DNA from: CAYQEU01 sp964532005
GTDB taxonomy: Bacteria; Patescibacteriota; Doudnabacteria; UBA920
Assembly: GCA_964532005.1 (NCBI GenBank)
Contig: CAZHER010000018.1
Span: 1 to 5,651 of the forward strand
Reading direction: 5' to 3'
Length of the DNA: 5,651 nt
Shown here: one piece after another, positions 5,209 to 5,651 of the stretch
Numbering within the stretch: the stretch's first letter is position 1
How the letters are laid out: the number at the start of each line of letters is the position of its first letter
Position numbers and translations under genes: made by a program
The notes under the pieces: model-generated
The model's input: only the letters and a program-made list of their open reading frames with translations
What the model was told of the DNA's origin: nothing
Database searches by the model: none

Positions 5209-5651
5209 ATGAGTATTGTAACACCTTTATACGTTGAGTCAAATTTAGTCGGGAATCTGCAAAGCTCAATTTCCGCTTCGGCAACCACTATTACGGTTGC
5301 GTTTAAAGACAGGATTTCAGGCGCACAGAGAACGCCATTATCTTCAACAAAGTTATTCGTAATAGACAAAGGCACAGAGCAGTTCCCGAATGCAAAATAT
5401 GAAATAGTTTTAGCTTCAAGTCATTCGACTGCAAGCGGAATTACAACTCTGACAGGTTGTACGAGAGGCATTGCTTTTAGTGGCACTTCCCTTGCGGCAG
5501 GTACTGGTAAATCACATGTAGCCAACGCTGAAATAGGTTGTGCAGATGTACATTTCTTATGGACAATTCTAGCTTCGATTTTAGACGGCACTAACAGCCC
5601 TACTGCGTTTAAAATTGGCACACGGCTAGGATATGAATTAGCAGGCGTAGC
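5209..5651 (+). CDS. Phage virion protein with TRG...H motif (partial at right edge)
   Basis: Starting at ATG 5209, 10 nt after the endonuclease stop, an open frame runs off the right edge after 147 full codons. The N-terminal half is beta-rich: LVGNLQSSISASATTITVAF (13-32), then LFVIDKGTEQFPNAKYEIVL (49-68). Residues 80-106 (TLTGCTRGIAFSGTSLAAGT, then GKSHVANAE) carry the motif 'l.g.TRG....T.a..H..g..V', which recurs in many phage tail and appendage proteins: the TRG at 85-87 and the His at 103. The following VHFLWTILASILDG (114-127) looks like a helix, and KIGTRLGYE starts another element. Upstream neighbours are tail genes, which supports a virion role such as a tail, baseplate or appendage component. 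The exact role is unknown, and the missing C-terminal part would be the most informative. Confidence 0.75.
   Translation, partial: MSIVTPLYVESNLVGNLQSSISASATTITVAFKDRISGAQRTPLSSTKLFVIDKGTEQFPNAKYEIVLASSHSTASGITTLTGCTRGIAFSGTSLAAGTGKSHVANAEIGCADVHFLWTILASILDGTNSPTAFKIGTRLGYELAGV
5281..5300 (+). repeat. Perfect 6-bp inverted repeat inside a coding region
   Basis: GCAACC at 5281-5286 and GGTTGC at 5295-5300 form a perfect 6-bp stem with an 8-nt loop, 73 nt into the last gene, close to its start. It falls in the codons for Ala-Thr-Thr...Thr-Val-Ala, which can explain it by coding alone. No T tract follows, so it is not an intrinsic terminator. A role near the start of translation is possible but unsupported. 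Confidence 0.25.

Noticed and set aside
4994..5284. 96-codon minus-strand open frame across the endonuclease end
   Set aside because: It overlaps the helix-turn-helix part of the endonuclease and the start of the next gene, has no recognisable motif, and would be the only antisense gene.

Overview
The window is a gene-dense stretch of a tailed double-stranded DNA bacteriophage (Caudoviricetes) or of a prophage from one. All supported genes lie on the + strand. Nine coding regions fill almost the whole window, joined by 1-nt or 4-nt overlaps or by gaps of 3 to 18 nt. There is no non-coding stretch above 20 nt, and I see no tRNA, rRNA, CRISPR array or integrase. The strongest anchors are an SU10-type head-tail adaptor (2405-3034) followed by a beta-propeller-like tail nozzle/stabilisation protein (3031-4626). 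That pair suggests a short-tailed (podovirus-like) virion. The host cannot be named. Stops are TAA and TGA with ATG starts, which fits the standard bacterial code. None of the eight visible start codons has a Shine-Dalgarno-like purine tract, and the four gapped junctions have AT-rich leaders instead. This is typical of Bacteroidota and also seen in some Patescibacteria, so a phage of an uncultured host from such a lineage is plausible. That is an inference.

Layout. Positions 2-274 hold the 3' end of a beta-rich structural protein. It overlaps a 56-residue gene (274-444) with a tandem YLLxDGS repeat. Next is a 466-residue tail-fibre-like protein (448-1848). After an 18-nt AT-rich gap come three closely linked genes: an unrecognised 103-residue charged protein (1867-2178), a 76-residue coiled-coil plus single-membrane-segment protein (2178-2408), and the adaptor (2405-3034). 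The adaptor overlaps the nozzle gene (3031-4626) by 4 nt. A NUMOD4/HNH/helix-turn-helix endonuclease (4635-5198) sits between the nozzle gene and the last gene, a virion protein with a TRG...H motif (5209 to the right edge).

How the genes fit together. The adaptor would bind under the portal and the nozzle protein would close the tail channel, while the fibre-like and TRG-motif proteins probably form appendages or tail parts. The coiled-coil membrane protein resembles small XhlA-like/holin-like proteins and is translationally coupled to the adaptor. The endonuclease is most simply a selfish free-standing homing element that has not broken a structural gene. The most interesting points are the uniform lack of Shine-Dalgarno sequences with TAATT[TA] after every gapped stop codon, a strongly strand-biased GGCGCA hexamer, the short YLLxDGS repeat gene, and the very regular coiled-coil membrane protein placed inside the virion-assembly cluster.
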